Shown one piece after another: positions 13,889 to 26,277 of a DNA stretch of 64,000 nucleotides (within the stretch, counting starts at the first letter, position 1; each line of letters starts with the position of its first letter). The notes under the pieces are model-generated. The model was not told the origin of the DNA, did not search any database, and saw only the letters and a program-made list of their open reading frames with translations. Origin of the DNA: Megamerina dolium (taxonomy: Eukaryota > Arthropoda > Insecta > Diptera > Megamerinidae); the NCBI GenBank assembly GCA_963854835.1, contig OY978525.1, positions 83,457,833-83,521,832 on the forward strand, given 5' to 3'. The position numbers and the translations under genes were made by a program.

Positions 13889-16800
13889 TACTTACTTACT
13901 TATGTGGCCATAACAACAGAATATCGATTTAGGCCGAAAATAACATGCTTCGCCAGCCACCTCAGTCAGTTAGAAATTCCAAGCGCCGTCAGGTTCTCCA
14001 GTGCTTGGTCCTTCCACCGCAGGTTTGGTCTTCCTCTTCTGCGTCGTCCTCCAGCGGGTTCCGAATATAACACCTTCTTAGCTGGAGCGTGTTCTTCCAT
14101 TCGCTCGACATGACCTAGCCAGCGCAGCCGCTAGATTTTGATGCGCTTTACTATGTCAATATCGGCATACAGCTCGTACAGCTCATGGTTGCACCGTATT
14201 CGGTACTCGCCACCAACGCAAATAGGTCCAAAGATCTTGCGTAGGACTTTTCTCTCGAAAACTCCAAGCATTTGCTCATCCGAGGTGGAAATTGTCCAGG
14301 CTTCAGCGCCATATGTTAGGACAGGCATGATGAGAGACTTGTAGAGTGTAGTTTTCGTTCTTCGAGAGAGGGCTCGACTTCTCAATTGCTTACTCAGCCC
14401 AAAGTAATACCTGTTAGCAAGAGTTATCCTACGCATGATCTCCAAGCTGACGTCATTACTGCTGTTAATGCTGGTTCCAAGATAGACAAAGTCCCTTACT
14501 ACTTCAAAAGCGTAGTTGTCAACAGTGACGTGCTGTCCAAGACGCCGGGACTCTTTGTTTGTTGACACTAGATACTTCGTCTTGCCAACTCTGAGAATGC
14601 TGCACTGACTGCTCGCGTGTTCATGCCGATTATGTCAATATCGTCGGCATACGCTAACAGCATGACACTTTTGTTGAAGATAGTGCCATTATGTCGTAGA
14701 TCAGCAGCTCGTATTATTTTCTCCATAATAAGATTGAAGAAGTCGCACGATAACGAATCACCTTGTCTGAAACCCCGTTCGGTATTAAACGATGCGGAGA
14801 GGTCCTTCCCAATTTTCACTGCACAACGGGAGTTATGCAGTGTCATTCTACAAAGTCGAATGAGCTTTGCAGGAATACCGAACTCAGACATTGTTGCGTA
14901 GAGGTAATCCCTTACCGGACTGTCGAAAGCGGCTTTATAATCAACAAATAGGTGGTGTGTGTCGATCTGTTTTTCTTGGGTCTTCTCCAGGATTTGGCGC
15001 AGTGTGAAAATCTGCGGTGGATTTACCAGGTCTGAAGCCACACTGATAAGGTCCAATCAGGTTGCTGAGCATAGGCTTCAACCTTTCACACAGTACGCTC
15101 GATAGAACCTTGTACGCGATGCTCAGGAGACTTATTCCACGGTAGTTGGCGCAAATTGTGGGGTCTCCTTTTTTATGTACAGGACAGAGAACACTGAGCC
15201 TCCAATCATCAGGCATGCTTTCATCCGACCATATTCTGCTTATGAGCTGGTGCATGCAGGCGAGCAGCTCATCGCCTCCGGTCTTAAACAACTCGGCAGG
15301 CAGGCTATCAGCACCTGCAGCTTTGTTGTTCTTCAGCCTTAAAATGGCCGTTTCAACCTCGTCATAGTCGGGTGGTGGAATATCAACACCATCATCTGTA
15401 ACTGGGGTTATCGGGCAAACTTCTCCACTGGCGGAATTGATCGTAGCATCGCCATTCAGTAACGTGGAGAAGTGTTCCCTCCATAGGCTCAGTACACTCT
15501 GGACATCTGTAACCAGATTCCCATTTCCATTAAAACAAGAAGAGGCTCCGGGATTTAAACCTCCACTCAGGCGCTTGATCTTTTCGAAGAATTTTCGAGT
15601 CTCATTCTTGTCGGTACATATCTCTCACTCGCGTCTTTCCAACTCCCTCTTCTTGTGCCTGAAAAGACGTCTCTCTGCACTCCTTTTCTCTCTGCACCGC
15701 TCCTTAACAGCTCGCGTTGCGCCTGCACGCAGGGTTTTTCTGTAGGCGGCGTCTTTCTCTGCGGTAGCGTCGCGACACTCCTGATCATAAAACTCATTCC
15801 TCAGAGGCCGGTAATAACCGATTACCTCCTCGGCAGCAGTAGTCATGGAGTGGGATATATGTGTCCACCGTGCGCATGTATCATCAAGTTGGGGAGTGTT
15901 CTGTATAAGCAGATCCGATAGCCGAGTGGAAAATGCATCTGCTGTCTCTGGTGATCGCAGCTTAATGACGTGGAGCTTTCTCTGTGTGGGACTTCTCTTG
16001 TTATTTGCTACACATAGGCGTGTGCGCACCTTAGCTGCAACAAGGTAGTGATCCGAGTCGATGTTGGCACCACGGATCGATTTCACGTCCATCACACTGG
16101 AAGCATGCCTTCCGTCAATCACCACATGATCAATTTGGTTTCTTGTACGTTGATCTGGAGACAGCCATGTCGCTTTTTGGATGTCGAGATTTTGGAATCT
16201 GGTACCACTAATTACCATGTTTCGTGCTGCGGCGAAGTCGATCAGCCTCATTCCGTTGTCGAAGGTGTTCTGGTGCAGGCTGAATTTTCCTACAGTTGTA
16301 CCAAATGTACCTTTCTTGCTCACCCTGGCATTAAAGTCGCCAAACACGATTTTGATATCGGGGCGGGTGCAGCGGTCGTAAGCTTCTTCGAGGCGCTGGA
16401 AGAAGCTCTCCTTGGTCACATTGCCCTTCTCATTCATCGGAGCGTGGGCACATATAAGGCTGATGTTAAAGTTCACGCCGTTCGTTCACAGGCGTGAACT
16501 GTGAGACAAGATGTCGTAGTCTCTTGCTGACCAAAAATCCACATCCTAATTCGTGCCTTTCAGCATGGCAACTGTAGTAGATGTCACAGGACGCTCTTTT
16601 GGAGCAGCCCTGTCCCGTCCATCGCATTTCCTGGAGAGCGGTGATGTCAGCTCTGTATTTTTGGAGGACATCAACTAGCTGGATAGAGGCACCCTCCCTA
16701 TAAAGGGACCGGGCATTCCAGGTGCATATCCGTAAATTATTGTCCTTTTTTCGTTTACGGGGGTCATCAACAAAAGCGGTAGTCCTTATCCGAGGCATAT

Positions 16801-17170
16801 TTGTTTTTTTCATTGGGGGGTTTTTTATGTGGCGGGTCTCAAACCCAACGCACAACCTCTAACCGAAGAGATTTTCACCACTTACTTCAGCCGCCTCCCA
16901 GCGGGTGCCAGGAAGACGTTGCCCGGTGGTCACCACATGGAGGGCCCCCATTAATAATAATGAAAGCGCCATCACAGAGTAAGCAGAGCAAGCTATATGA
17001 CTACCCCTCATTAACAAATAAAGGTATCATCACATAGCGCTCAGATCAAACTACATGACAGCCAGTGAGTTGACTTGCGATGAGTTCAACAAGAATTGCG
17101 CTAGCCCCACCCGGTTGAGGCAGTTAGACACGTTACCTTGCGAAAACACCACCAGACCACCAGACCATAT
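13889..17170 (-). pseudogene. Near full-length RTE-like LINE (right arm and beyond)
   Basis: Minus-strand element with 5' region about 17170-16860, endonuclease from about 16800 and RT ending near 13900 beside CTTA units. The APE-type endonuclease shows NLRICTWNARSLY, ITALQEMRWTG, IVFGDFNAR, NQIDHVVIDGR and DSDHYLVAAKVR. The RT shows NYRGISLLSIAYK, YQCGFRPGKST, GFRQGDSLSCD and LLAYADDID. It is broken by frameshifts near 16480, 15600, 15040 and 14570, so it is dead. The endonuclease resembles the BovB/RTE type related to CFDP2-like proteins. It continues past the end of the inverted duplication at about 15428, so this is the parental-looking copy. Confidence 0.85.
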
Positions 17171-17840
17171 TAATATAAGTATTAATTATGATTGTTCTAG
17201 GCAGAAGATTGCAGAAGTTAAAGCGGTTTAAATTTAAATGAAATTCAGGCACTTTGTATGGGAGATATTATAAAAAGTAGGCATGGCTCGACCATTTCTG
17301 GCAAGGTTATATAGTAGTATAATATGACTCTACGTGCAAATCTTGTTGTCCTAGATGGTAAATTAAGTGAGTTATAGCAAGTTAAAAATGTTGAAAATTC
17401 CGAGGTTAGTCGCTTTGAATGTTTCATGTGGTCGTGGTTATTGACCGATCATGCCCAAATCAATCCCCTCCGTACCTTTGGATTATAGGTTACTTATACT
17501 AATTTTCGTCACAATAGCTCAATATTTGCTCAAGCTATCATGCGAATCAACCAGGTGATGGAAATACGGACGGAGGGACATCGCTAAATCGAAAATTTAA
17601 GTGACACTGATCACGAATATGTATAATTTTCTATATCTCCGGAGATTCTTTCAAGTGGTTACAAACATCTGACCGAAATGAATATACCTTGTATATTACA
17701 TTGTGCAGGGTATAAAAACAGCAACCATATATGCTGAAAATGTGTGATTTTAGAATGATAATCACAGAAGTGTACTGGGAAAAATAATTGAGTTAAGAGA
17801 AAAAGTATCTTCGAAAAATCGGCAAAAAAGAAATCGATCA
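17171..17840. other. No gene seen; one diverged tandem-repeat unit
   Basis: 17210-17310 carries one more CACTTTGTATGGGAG...AAAAAGTAGGCATGGC unit, related to the arrays at 7640 and 12905. The remainder shows no recognisable coding or repeat structure. Confidence 0.5.
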
Positions 17841-18165
17841 AGTGGGGGAAAAATGGTGAGAGAAACGAAGTACAAACATTTTTTTTACATTCCTGACAAA
17901 GGATTTACAGGATTTAAGGGATTTATTTAAAGTGAAACGCCAGTTGGAAATGCAATATCGCCAGATCAACAACTGGCAGTGGTTTCCTATATTGGCTTCA
18001 AAGGACTGAATTTTTGCCCGGATATCATGTTTTGCTATATCGTGAGCAATTTTAGACAATTGCTGTTGCATAGCATCTAGGGCCTGCTCCCGTTTTTCCC
18101 GATAAGAATAACTTGGATTTTTTGTATCCCACAAGCGTTCATTTGCAGCAGAGTAATTAGTACTT
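17838..18165 (-). pseudogene. MADF-like domain fragment
   Basis: Reading the minus strand from about 18165 gives YSAANERLWDTKNPSYSYRE followed by KREQALDAM. This resembles the start of a MADF domain (LWD-x-NP-x-Y-x-x-R), a DNA-binding fold found in fly transcription factors and in accessory genes of PIF/Harbinger elements. Similarity fades after about 18020 and no complete gene is seen. Whether it is a host gene relic or transposon debris cannot be told here. Confidence 0.4.
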
Positions 18166-18375
18166 CAGGGAGAGATCTGCTCCACGAAAACACCATTTCT
18201 AAATAATATAATCAATTTAAAGTTATAGAATTTCTTTGCTAAACGAGAAAATTCTCTCAATCAGTATATACTCAGATTATATAACAAACGTGAATTGTTT
18301 TCTTTAAAGGGAATTTATATAATTAATGTTTAAAATTTAATAATCCTTCGCAGTTGACAACATAATAAGCATGTA

Positions 18376-18884
18376 CAAGGTGATTTTTTGGCAACTTTCA
18401 TTTTGGCAGCACTGTTTTTGGAAGCTCAGCTGTTTTCATGTAACATGTCAGACGGTGCCACATGCCACAAAGCACGCAAAACAATGGCCCAATTGAGAGG
18501 CGAGTTCGGTGAAGAGTTTATTTCACGTTTGGGACTGGTCAATTGACCGCCTATATCGTGCGATTTAATGTATTTAGACTATTTTTTGTGGGGCTATGTA
18601 AACGCTCATGTCTATAGCAACAAGCCCGCAACGGTTGACGCACTGAAAGATAATTTTGAAGAATTTATTCGTGAGATACCGGCAGATATGTTGGAGAGAG
18701 TATGCCAATATTGGACCCAGCGTATGAACCATTTGAACCGCAGCTGCGATCAACATTTATATTAAATCATCTTTAAACATTGAATTATATAGATTGATCT
18801 ATCGACTCAAATAAAGATTTCTTACAGTTCTTTAAATTTTATGTGCTTTTTTAATCAAATCCGAAGGCTTAAAAAATCAACCTG
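18376..18884 (+). mobile_element. Internally deleted DD41D-type mariner with TIRs
   Basis: A TA-flanked 509-bp unit (TA at 18374-18375 and 18885-18886). Its ends are inverted copies of CAAGGTGATTTTTT and CAGGTTGATTTTTT. It retains the last part of a transposase (about 18447-18765): DGATCHKARKTMAQLRGEF, then one stop at 18544, then SCDLMYLDYFLWGYVNAHVY to the C-terminus (CDQHLY). The spacing between the two Asp residues is again 41. The N-terminal two thirds are deleted. Different family from the 11618 element. Confidence 0.8.
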
Positions 18885-18937
18885 TACATAATAACTTAAT
18901 ATGTACGCAATACCCGTAAAGCAATATTGCATTATTT

Positions 18938-21078
18938 TCTTTTGTTTTTTTTTCAAGCTTTATTTATTGGATCTTTCTAAAATTACTTAGAAACTAACAA
19001 TAAGTGATCAAATCTTACAAACTAACTAAAATTATGTGATATTCCCAACGTTCCATCACAATTTGTTGAGTCGCGAGGTATAGCAATTTCACAGCATATT
19101 CAGTGTGTCTTTTCTTTTTAATAGACGATGCCCCGTGCTCAGCAACAATTGCCTAGCAAGGGGATTCGGATGACTGTGTAATTTTTTAATGTAGCTTCTG
19201 CAGGACATTGCAACTTCCTCAGAAATTGTGGGTACATTTAAATCTCGATGGATGTTAATGTTCCTCATATAACAAGGCGAGTTTACAATAATTCGCAGAC
19301 ACTTGGATTGTATTCGCTGCAATTTTTCGATATTTGAGGGAGATGCGGTGCCCCAAAACTGAATACCATAAGTCCAGATTGGCTTCAGGATTGCTTTATA
19401 TAATAGCACTTTGTATTCGAGATTCAACTTTGATCTTTTGTGTAACAGCCACAATAACTGATTAATTTTAAGCTTGATCTGAGTTTTCTTTGCCTCTATG
19501 TGATTTTTCCAGGTCAGCCTTCTGTCGAGGTGAATACCCAAGTACTTTGTTGAGGAACATTGTGGAACTGATTGGCCATTAATTTTAAGTGGGGGAATGT
19601 ATCTGGCCTTAGCGCGAAGGTTACATGTACGCTCTTTGATTCATTGACTTTTATACGCCATTTTGCTAGCCAGGTTTAGAGAGAATCGATATGAGTCTGC
19701 AGGAGTTTAGTAGCTTCTATGGGGTTAGAGCGAGAGGACAATATTGCCGTATCATCTGCAAAGGTCGATATAAATGTATAGTTATTGCTGGGCATATCTG
19801 TAGTGTATAAGAGATACAGTTAGGGGCCCAAAACGCTTCCTTGAGGAACACCAGCGTGAATATCCAATGGATTTGTTGTGTAATCCTTGTGATGTACGAG
19901 AAATTGTCTTTTCGTGAGGTAGCTACTAAGCAATGAGGAGACATTTGCAGGCAGTAATAGTTTGAGTTTGTAAATAAGGCCATCGTGCCATACTTTATCG
20001 AAAGCTTGAGTGATATCAAGAAAGACAGCTGAGCAATACTTTTTTTCTTCAAAAGAGTTACAATGCGGTGGACTTGTTCTATTGTGCCGTGCTGTTTTCT
20101 AAATCCAAACTGATGTTGAGGAATCAGTTGGTTGAGGTTAATAAATGGAGTTATATTCATGACAAGTAGCTTTTCGAATACTTTAGAAAGTAGAGGCAGG
20201 AGGCTGATAGGTCTGTACGATGCAACTTTTGTAGGGTCTTTTCCTGGTTTTGCTATCATAATAATTTATGAAGTTTTCCAGCATTTGGGATAGTGCATTG
20301 AAAATGTGCATGAGATGAATTACTGAAGCCGGAGGTAGCTCTTTTATCACTTTACCGGTATTTTATCTGGACCAGGTGATTTTTTTGGGTTTAAATCTTT
20401 ATAAATTGCTTTGAATATGTCTTTTTTTTTTTTTTTTTTTAATTTTGAGCGTTATTGAGCAAGATAGAGAAGTTAATTTTGGTAATGATGACTGTAAAGA
20501 GGGTGGATTGGGTGTAAACACACTCTTTAGGTGGTTTGCAAAAACCAAACCCAAAGTTGCTTCTAGCCCAATTACCGTCACTCAAACGGATGGGGGAATC
20601 AGTGAGAATTGGCCGATTTGAGTTTTTTGCTGATTTCCACAAAGAGTAGTCTGACGCTACACCAGGTGTTAATTTCGCTATATGCTCTTCTAACTCTTTA
20701 TTGTTTTTATTTTTTAAGGCTTGCTTTAACTTTCGAGTGCAGTGATCTGAATTCTTGCCATTGTCTTCGGAGTATTCTTTTCTGTCTTACTAGCAATTCA
20801 ATATCGGCTGGTGTGTATGGGCTATAGTTTGATTGCTTGCATACCTTGGTGCAGGTGGCTGAGCTGAGAGATAATGAGAGCAGCTGGTTGAATTTTTCGA
20901 GTGCTGAGTCTACATCGTGTCCATTTCTTAATACAGTTCTCAGAGGAAGATGGGAATTTATATATTTCTTGAATTTTAACCAGTCTATTTTCTTTCTAAC
21001 GCAATTGCCTTGGGGGCTTCGTGATTTTATAGATATTACCGTGGGTGAGTGGTCAGATGATAGATCATAATAACACTC
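18938..21078 (-). mobile_element. 5'-truncated jockey-like LINE with target duplication
   Basis: 2.1-kb insertion flanked by an 11-bp duplication TTGCATTATTT at 18927-18937 and 21079-21089. The poly(A) tail appears as a T-run at about 18938-18953 and an AATAAA signal follows on the minus strand. It is truncated at the endonuclease end. Same family as the fragment at 838-1642. Confidence 0.9.
19089..21078 (-). pseudogene. Jockey-like ORF2 remnant
   Basis: In order from 21078: the last endonuclease residues (DLSSDHSPTV, with the catalytic SDH), linker (KIDWLKFKKYIN), RT fingers (GKDPTKVASYRPISLLPLLSK), QFGFRKQHGT, and C-terminal KYLGIHLD-like and YGIQFWGTAS segments. Several frames (20707-21078, 19717-20259, 19089-19541) are needed, and a poly-A/T tract of about 20 bp near 20420 sits in the middle. 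It is not functional. Confidence 0.85.
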
Positions 21079-21178
21079 TTGCATTATTTAGAAATATTTT
21101 TTCTCACATTTTCATTTTCTTTATATAAAATTGCATATGGCAACACTGGTGTCGAGAACAGCGATCAGAACTGATTAA

Positions 21179-21629
21179 TGCTGCAACTAGCCACCGACGT
21201 AAAAACGTAGAACGTGTCAGCTGACACGACCTATCTTATGGGAATGTCGTGTTAACGAAAACTCACCACCGTATGACGGTGACGTAGACGTTGCTCGGAG
21301 CGGAGAAAATCAATGCAATTTTGTATGTTCTTACGTACGGGCGGTACGTATGTACGCTACGTCGGTGGCTAGTTGCAGCATAATGCTGTACGTATGTACG
21401 CTACGTCGGTGGCTAGTTGCAGCATAATGCTGCAACTAGCCACCGACGTAGCGTACATACGTACCGCCCGTACGTAAGAACATACAAAATTGCATTGATT
21501 TTCTCCGCTCCGAGCAACGTCTACGTCACCGTCATACGGTGGTGAGTTTTCGTTAACAAGACATTCCCATAAGATAGGTCGTGTCAGCTGACACGTTCTA
21601 CGTTTTTACGTCGGTGGCTAGTTGCAGCA
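21179..21629. mobile_element. Three MITE units joined through shared TAA
   Basis: Unit 1 is 21179-21380 (202 bp), unit 2 is 21384-21424 (41 bp, internally deleted) and unit 3 is 21428-21629 (202 bp, inverted relative to unit 1). Each starts TGCTG and ends GCAGCA, with TIR TGCTGCAACTAGCCACCGAC in the full units. TAA lies at 21176-21178, 21381-21383, 21425-21427 and 21630-21632, so adjacent units share one TAA. A 3-bp TWA duplication fits the PIF/Harbinger group; the assignment is inference. Units 1 and 3 together form a near-perfect palindrome. Confidence 0.88.
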
Positions 21630-21639
21630 TAACATGCAA

Positions 21640-22320
21640 ATGTTCATTTCTGTTGTTCCTTGAAACCAACAATTTTTTTTGATTAGCGTTCAATTGATTG
21701 TTAATATAATCACGGCATTTAATAACCACGGCACTAGAGGTCAGCCTAAACAAATGCGTCCATCGTGGCGTTTCTGTCAAACACTGCTCATGTATATACA
21801 TATACGTAACTAGTATCAATTTTTGACATAGCGTAACGTTATCAAGTTTGTTGTAAGTGGTGGAATTTTGTAAAAAATAGAGCTATGTGCCAAGTGTTAT
21901 AAGAGAACTGCTATTATTATCAAATACATATAATTAAAATCCAACTATTTAGAAACACGAATACTAAACATATGTTGTAATTTACGAGTATATAGCAGCG
22001 CTTTTGGTTTTGGTTGTGTGGCGTTAGGTAATGTCACGCTACGCGGTTTTGTTTAGGTTGATCAATAATTAGTTCATGATATGCATATATCAAACAATTT
22101 TAACACGATGTCATATATCGAACGAACCAAATTTGCTTTTAGTTGAGGACGAAATTTCTTAAAGAGAGTGGTCGGAAGTAGAATTGATTTCGAAATTGCA
22201 ATTGTAGTGAATATATATCAAATCATAATAGTGGCAGTGTAATTAAATCTGAAAGAGGAAATAGTTACTTTTCTGTTCTTAGGCAGCTATATATTTTGTA
22301 TATTTTAACTTGTTCTATAG
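21640..22320. other. Unassigned AT-rich DNA
   Basis: No frame, repeat or RNA gene could be supported. It could hold the promoter or 5' UTR of the exon at 22840, but nothing in the sequence shows this. Confidence 0.4.
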
Positions 22321-22327
22321 CAAAAAG

Positions 22328-22782
<455 letters not shown>

Positions 22783-22839
22783 CAAAATTGTGTTAAAATT
22801 AGATATTCAACTATCCAAAAAACAAACAAAAATTTATTT

Positions 22840-23124
22840 ATGTGTTCGCCCAATCGTCGAGCACTGTTTTTACGTGGTGGTGAAGGTGCTGGTGTAGTAT
22901 ATACAGACCCAGACACAGAAATCTCCGAGCTGCATTCGATCATATCATATGCAATGATGGAAGAACTTGTAGAGGAGGTACAACGGCGTTTCCCACATGA
23001 AAAGATCCATGCCACATTGCTAATAACCATTTATTACGCCGCCAAATTAGACCATGCGAAACGTCTAGTAGCTGCCATGAATGATATACGCAATAAGGAG
23101 CTCGTTAATTATTTACTTAATATG
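22840..23124 (+). CDS. Possible first coding exon of a host gene, unidentified
   Basis: A 95-codon exon opens with ATG at 22840 and stops at a consensus splice donor, ATG|GTGAGT at 23124/23125, in phase 0. Translation beyond the donor soon becomes low-complexity and stops at 23176. The peptide has balanced, globular composition: an acidic TDPDTEISELHS segment, then likely helices (MMEELVEEVQRRFPHEKIHA, ITIYYAAKLDHAKRLVAAMN, DIRNKELVNYLLN). It has no transposase or RT motif and no signal peptide. I do not recognise the family. The start could instead be an upstream acceptor (AG at 22801-22802), with the frame open from there. No second exon was found before the next repeats. Confidence 0.5.
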
Positions 23125-23640
23125 GTGAGTGATCAAACATATAATCATACATTCTTATGGACAATATGTATCTATTGAAGAGCATTTTCAGTCTTTCTAC
23201 CCTAAGTGATTCATATTGTATTTGTAGCATTTTCTTAAATGATTAAATCCTTACATAGGGATTTGTCTTAGTACGATTAAAACTATAATTATTTGTGTTT
23301 CTCCATATAAGATATTTTCAGCCAAGACAAGTTGTCGCAAAGATTATTCTCGGTAACTAGAAATTTCTAAAAGTTTGTGTAAAAATAAAACAAAGTTTCC
23401 AACAATTCGTCACATTTGTTATGTTATTGTTATTGTAAATTAGAAAGTAAATTTCCATTCCTTTTATTTTTTTTCAAAACATCTTGGTGAACAGAACAGC
23501 TATGAGAAAAACCACATTCTTTCTCTTGGTTTTTCTGATGCCCTGCAATAATGTTCATCAAGTAAATGACGGAATGAATAGAGCATAGGTCATTAAGCAT
23601 TAGTACCTACTAGCAATGGAATTCACTACTAAAAGAGCTC

Positions 23641-23765
23641 CCCAAGAATGGACGGGAAGCACTTGACCACGTGGTCGACCAAGGTCCATTCAACACAGTA
23701 GAATATGGAAGTGCTTTATGCGGGAACAAAACAAATCTTTTCTGTATTCTTGCTGCTACGACAAC
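23641..23765 (+). repeat. Dispersed repeat copy 1
   Basis: Begins CCCAAGAATGGACGGGAAGC and ends near ATTCTTGCTGCTACGACAAC. It shares about 125 bp with 24347-24485 and has the palindrome GACCACGTGGTC. No coding. Confidence 0.65.
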
Positions 23766-24346
23766 ACCAACAACTACTGAAAGAAGGAAGTGAATTGGTA
23801 ATAGGTCGTCAAGAATGATGGAAAGAAAGATTATTTACATCGATATACCAAAATGTGTCGTTCTTCGCATATACTTTACAGTAGCTTCTAGCTTTGCGGC
23901 AGATGTCAAATTCAGATTTCATTTTGTAAACAAATGTCAATATTCCCAAAATATTGAATATAATATTTAAAATTTCTTTGAAAACAACGTTCGTCAAAAG
24001 AAATAGTGTAATTTACTGGTTTAATATTATTTATTAAAAATGCAACAAGAGAATGTTTTAACTCATCTCAAGGAAAATGTGTTAGAGTCGATGTTGCCAA
24101 TATTCTGAATTCATGAATAAATGCTTGTAGTGCTAAAAGCCAATAAAAGCCATCAGTTAATATAGTGACAAAACTAACCAATTAAGGAAGTCATTTGATT
24201 TAGTTAGAAAAATTCCTTCAAGAAAACATTTAGTATTTCAATATTTTTTGCAAGCGTTCACTTTCTATTGTAGACGTTTTCTTTGAGTTCTTTATATAGT
24301 TTTGTTATTTTAAAGAACATTCTAGTAAGAAAGAAAACGTTTGCTT

Positions 24347-24485
24347 CCCAAGAATGGACGGGTCTACGTCCCGGAAGCACTCGACCACGTGGTCGACCAA
24401 GGTCCATTCAACTCAGCAGAATACGGAAATGCTTTGTACGGCAACAAAACAAAGCACTTCCGTATTCTTGCTGCTACAACAACAA
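24347..24485 (+). repeat. Dispersed repeat copy 2
   Basis: Same sequence as 23641-23765 with an extra block (TCTACGTCCC) after the first 15 bp. It contains the 14-bp palindrome CGACCACGTGGTCG. Class unknown. Confidence 0.65.
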
Positions 24486-25059
24486 AGAAAACATTTTTAA
24501 CTTTTAACTTTAACTTTAGCAAATAATTGCTTGTTATGAGCAAACAGTCCCTGTTAATTGCTTCGAAAATTTTTTTATATTAATTATGTGGGACATCGTC
24601 GTTTCTGGTAGCTCTGCTAAACCACCGCTGCTCTGTTGATTCACCCTAGGGAGTGAAGCTTAAGAATTGGCCCCATCTTGAACCGCAGTGCCATCGATTT
24701 CATTACGGAGTTTATGGTAGGTCCAATTCCAATTCCACCGCATGCAAGGTCGTCCTATTCATTTTGTCGGAAGTGCTGCTGCATAGCGGAATTACGTTGA
24801 TGGAGTTAATACTTAATACTATATTACAAAGGTACCATAACCTTTGCAATATTGTATTAAGAAATCAGTGAAGATATGTATATTAATTTTTGGTAATTTG
24901 AAAATACCTGAGAGAGGTGATTGCGTGCTTTTCAAATCAGGCGTATCATATACTTCAATAATTGCAGCACCCAATAGGACTCCTTCATTGCGTCCAAATG
25001 TTACATCTTAGATATTATTTAAAATCCTGTTGGTCAGTTCAACGCTGTGTTCGATTTAG

Positions 25060-25192
25060 GAATGTTAACAAAAAGAAATAGGCGTTAACCAGAACAAGTC
25101 AACGAGAAAGAAAGAGAAGAAACTCGAATACGATAAAGGAAGATTCTGGAGTGTTGCCACAGAGTATAAATGAGGCCAAATGTTGACAAATA
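25060..25192 (+). repeat. Gypsy LTR, left part (split by nested insertions)
   Basis: Matches the LTR at 44427 from GTCAACAAAAAGAAA to TTGACAAATA. It is continued at 33096-33337 after a Tc1-like element carrying a BEL element. Its own 5' start is missing. Confidence 0.85.
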
Positions 25193-25491
25193 CAGTATGT
25201 CAAGAATGAGTTTACACATTGAATAAAAATTCAAATTTTCAACTTTCTTAGCAAAAAACATATAAACATATAAAACATATTTCCACATACACATTTTTTT
25301 TATTAGTTATAGATATTTACAGTATTATAAAAGATTCATGAAAAAAAATTGCAAGTTCTACGCAAAAGAAAATAAAAAAACAACAAAAAGAAATTTGACT
25401 AAATTTTACAAGTGTAAAGAAACTCTTTTCACAAACGATACAAAGTTTTTTTTATAATATTTATTAGTTAAAATTTGATCAAGTAAAATAT

Positions 25492-26040
25492 TTAGTATTT
25501 AGTATGACCACCTTTAGCATCTATCACGGATTGTAGCCTTTTATTCATAGAATAAACCAACTTTTTTAGGTCATAATTGCTCGGTATATTTTGCCACTCT
25601 TCCTATATAGCAGTTTTAAGTGCTGTACGGTTTTTAGGTTGCTTTTTAGCCACTTTTTCTTTAAGTAGACCCACAAATTTTCAATAGGGTTAAGGTCTGG
25701 ACTTTGGTCTGGTGTATCCATAACTTTACCGCAGTTATAAAGAAGCCACAGTCGCACCCTACTCGCCTTATGCTTTGGGTCATTATCTTGATAAAAATTG
25801 AAATGCGGTTTGCCCTCTCTGATGAACCCAAATTTTTTCGCACTACTGATTAAATGACTTCAAAATGCCTAAATAATGTTGTGTGTCCGTAGTTGACTCT
25901 ATAAAAGACAATTCTCCTACTCCTCTGCTTGAGATACATCCCCAAAGCATAATGGACATTTTTCCAAATTTAATAGTAGGAATTATGTGTCGATTTTCTA
26001 AAGCTGTTAATTCCTTGCGCCACACTGGTCGGTCCATCGT
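25492..26040 (-). pseudogene. Tc1-like transposase, C-terminal part
   Basis: Minus-strand pieces in different frames. 26037-25843 has MSIMLWGCISSRGVGELSFI. 25843-25700 has the second-Asp region, degraded (FIKIMTQS where DND is expected). 25757-25566 has SPDLNPIENLW, with the final catalytic Glu. The protein ends AKGGHTKY at 25492, close to the AKGCHTKY end of the copy A-D family. The N-terminal part lies beyond the BEL element at 32378-32692. Confidence 0.85.
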
Positions 26041-26277
26041 TGTAGAGAATAAAACTACTGTAATTTGACGGCTTGTGTTGTCATTTTATTGACTTTCTAA
26101 CTACGAATTATGTTTTGTGTATATATGTAACAAAAGTGACTGTTGCGTTTTAAAATTGGTGTCCGACCGTCTCGCTTGCCGTCGTAGGATGGAATGCCCG
26201 CACATATACAATTCAAAAAGAGTTGAACTACGCTGTGGTGAATATCAGCCTCGTGTTTGCAGTGTTGTTAATCGACA
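26041..26277 (-). repeat. BEL 3' LTR
   Basis: 237 bp. On the minus strand it begins TGTCGATTAAC and ends TTCTCTACA. The last codons of the polyprotein (26268-26277) overlap its edge. Confidence 0.95.

Larger units (their letters stand above)
23125..25055. other. Unassigned, probably intronic or intergenic
   Basis: Mostly AT-rich DNA without supportable genes. It holds the two dispersed repeat copies listed separately. If the exon at 22840 is real, this may be its first intron. Confidence 0.4.

Noticed and set aside
15437..16497. Plus-strand frames opposite the RTE LINE
   Set aside because: They are antisense shadows of the endonuclease and RT on the minus strand.
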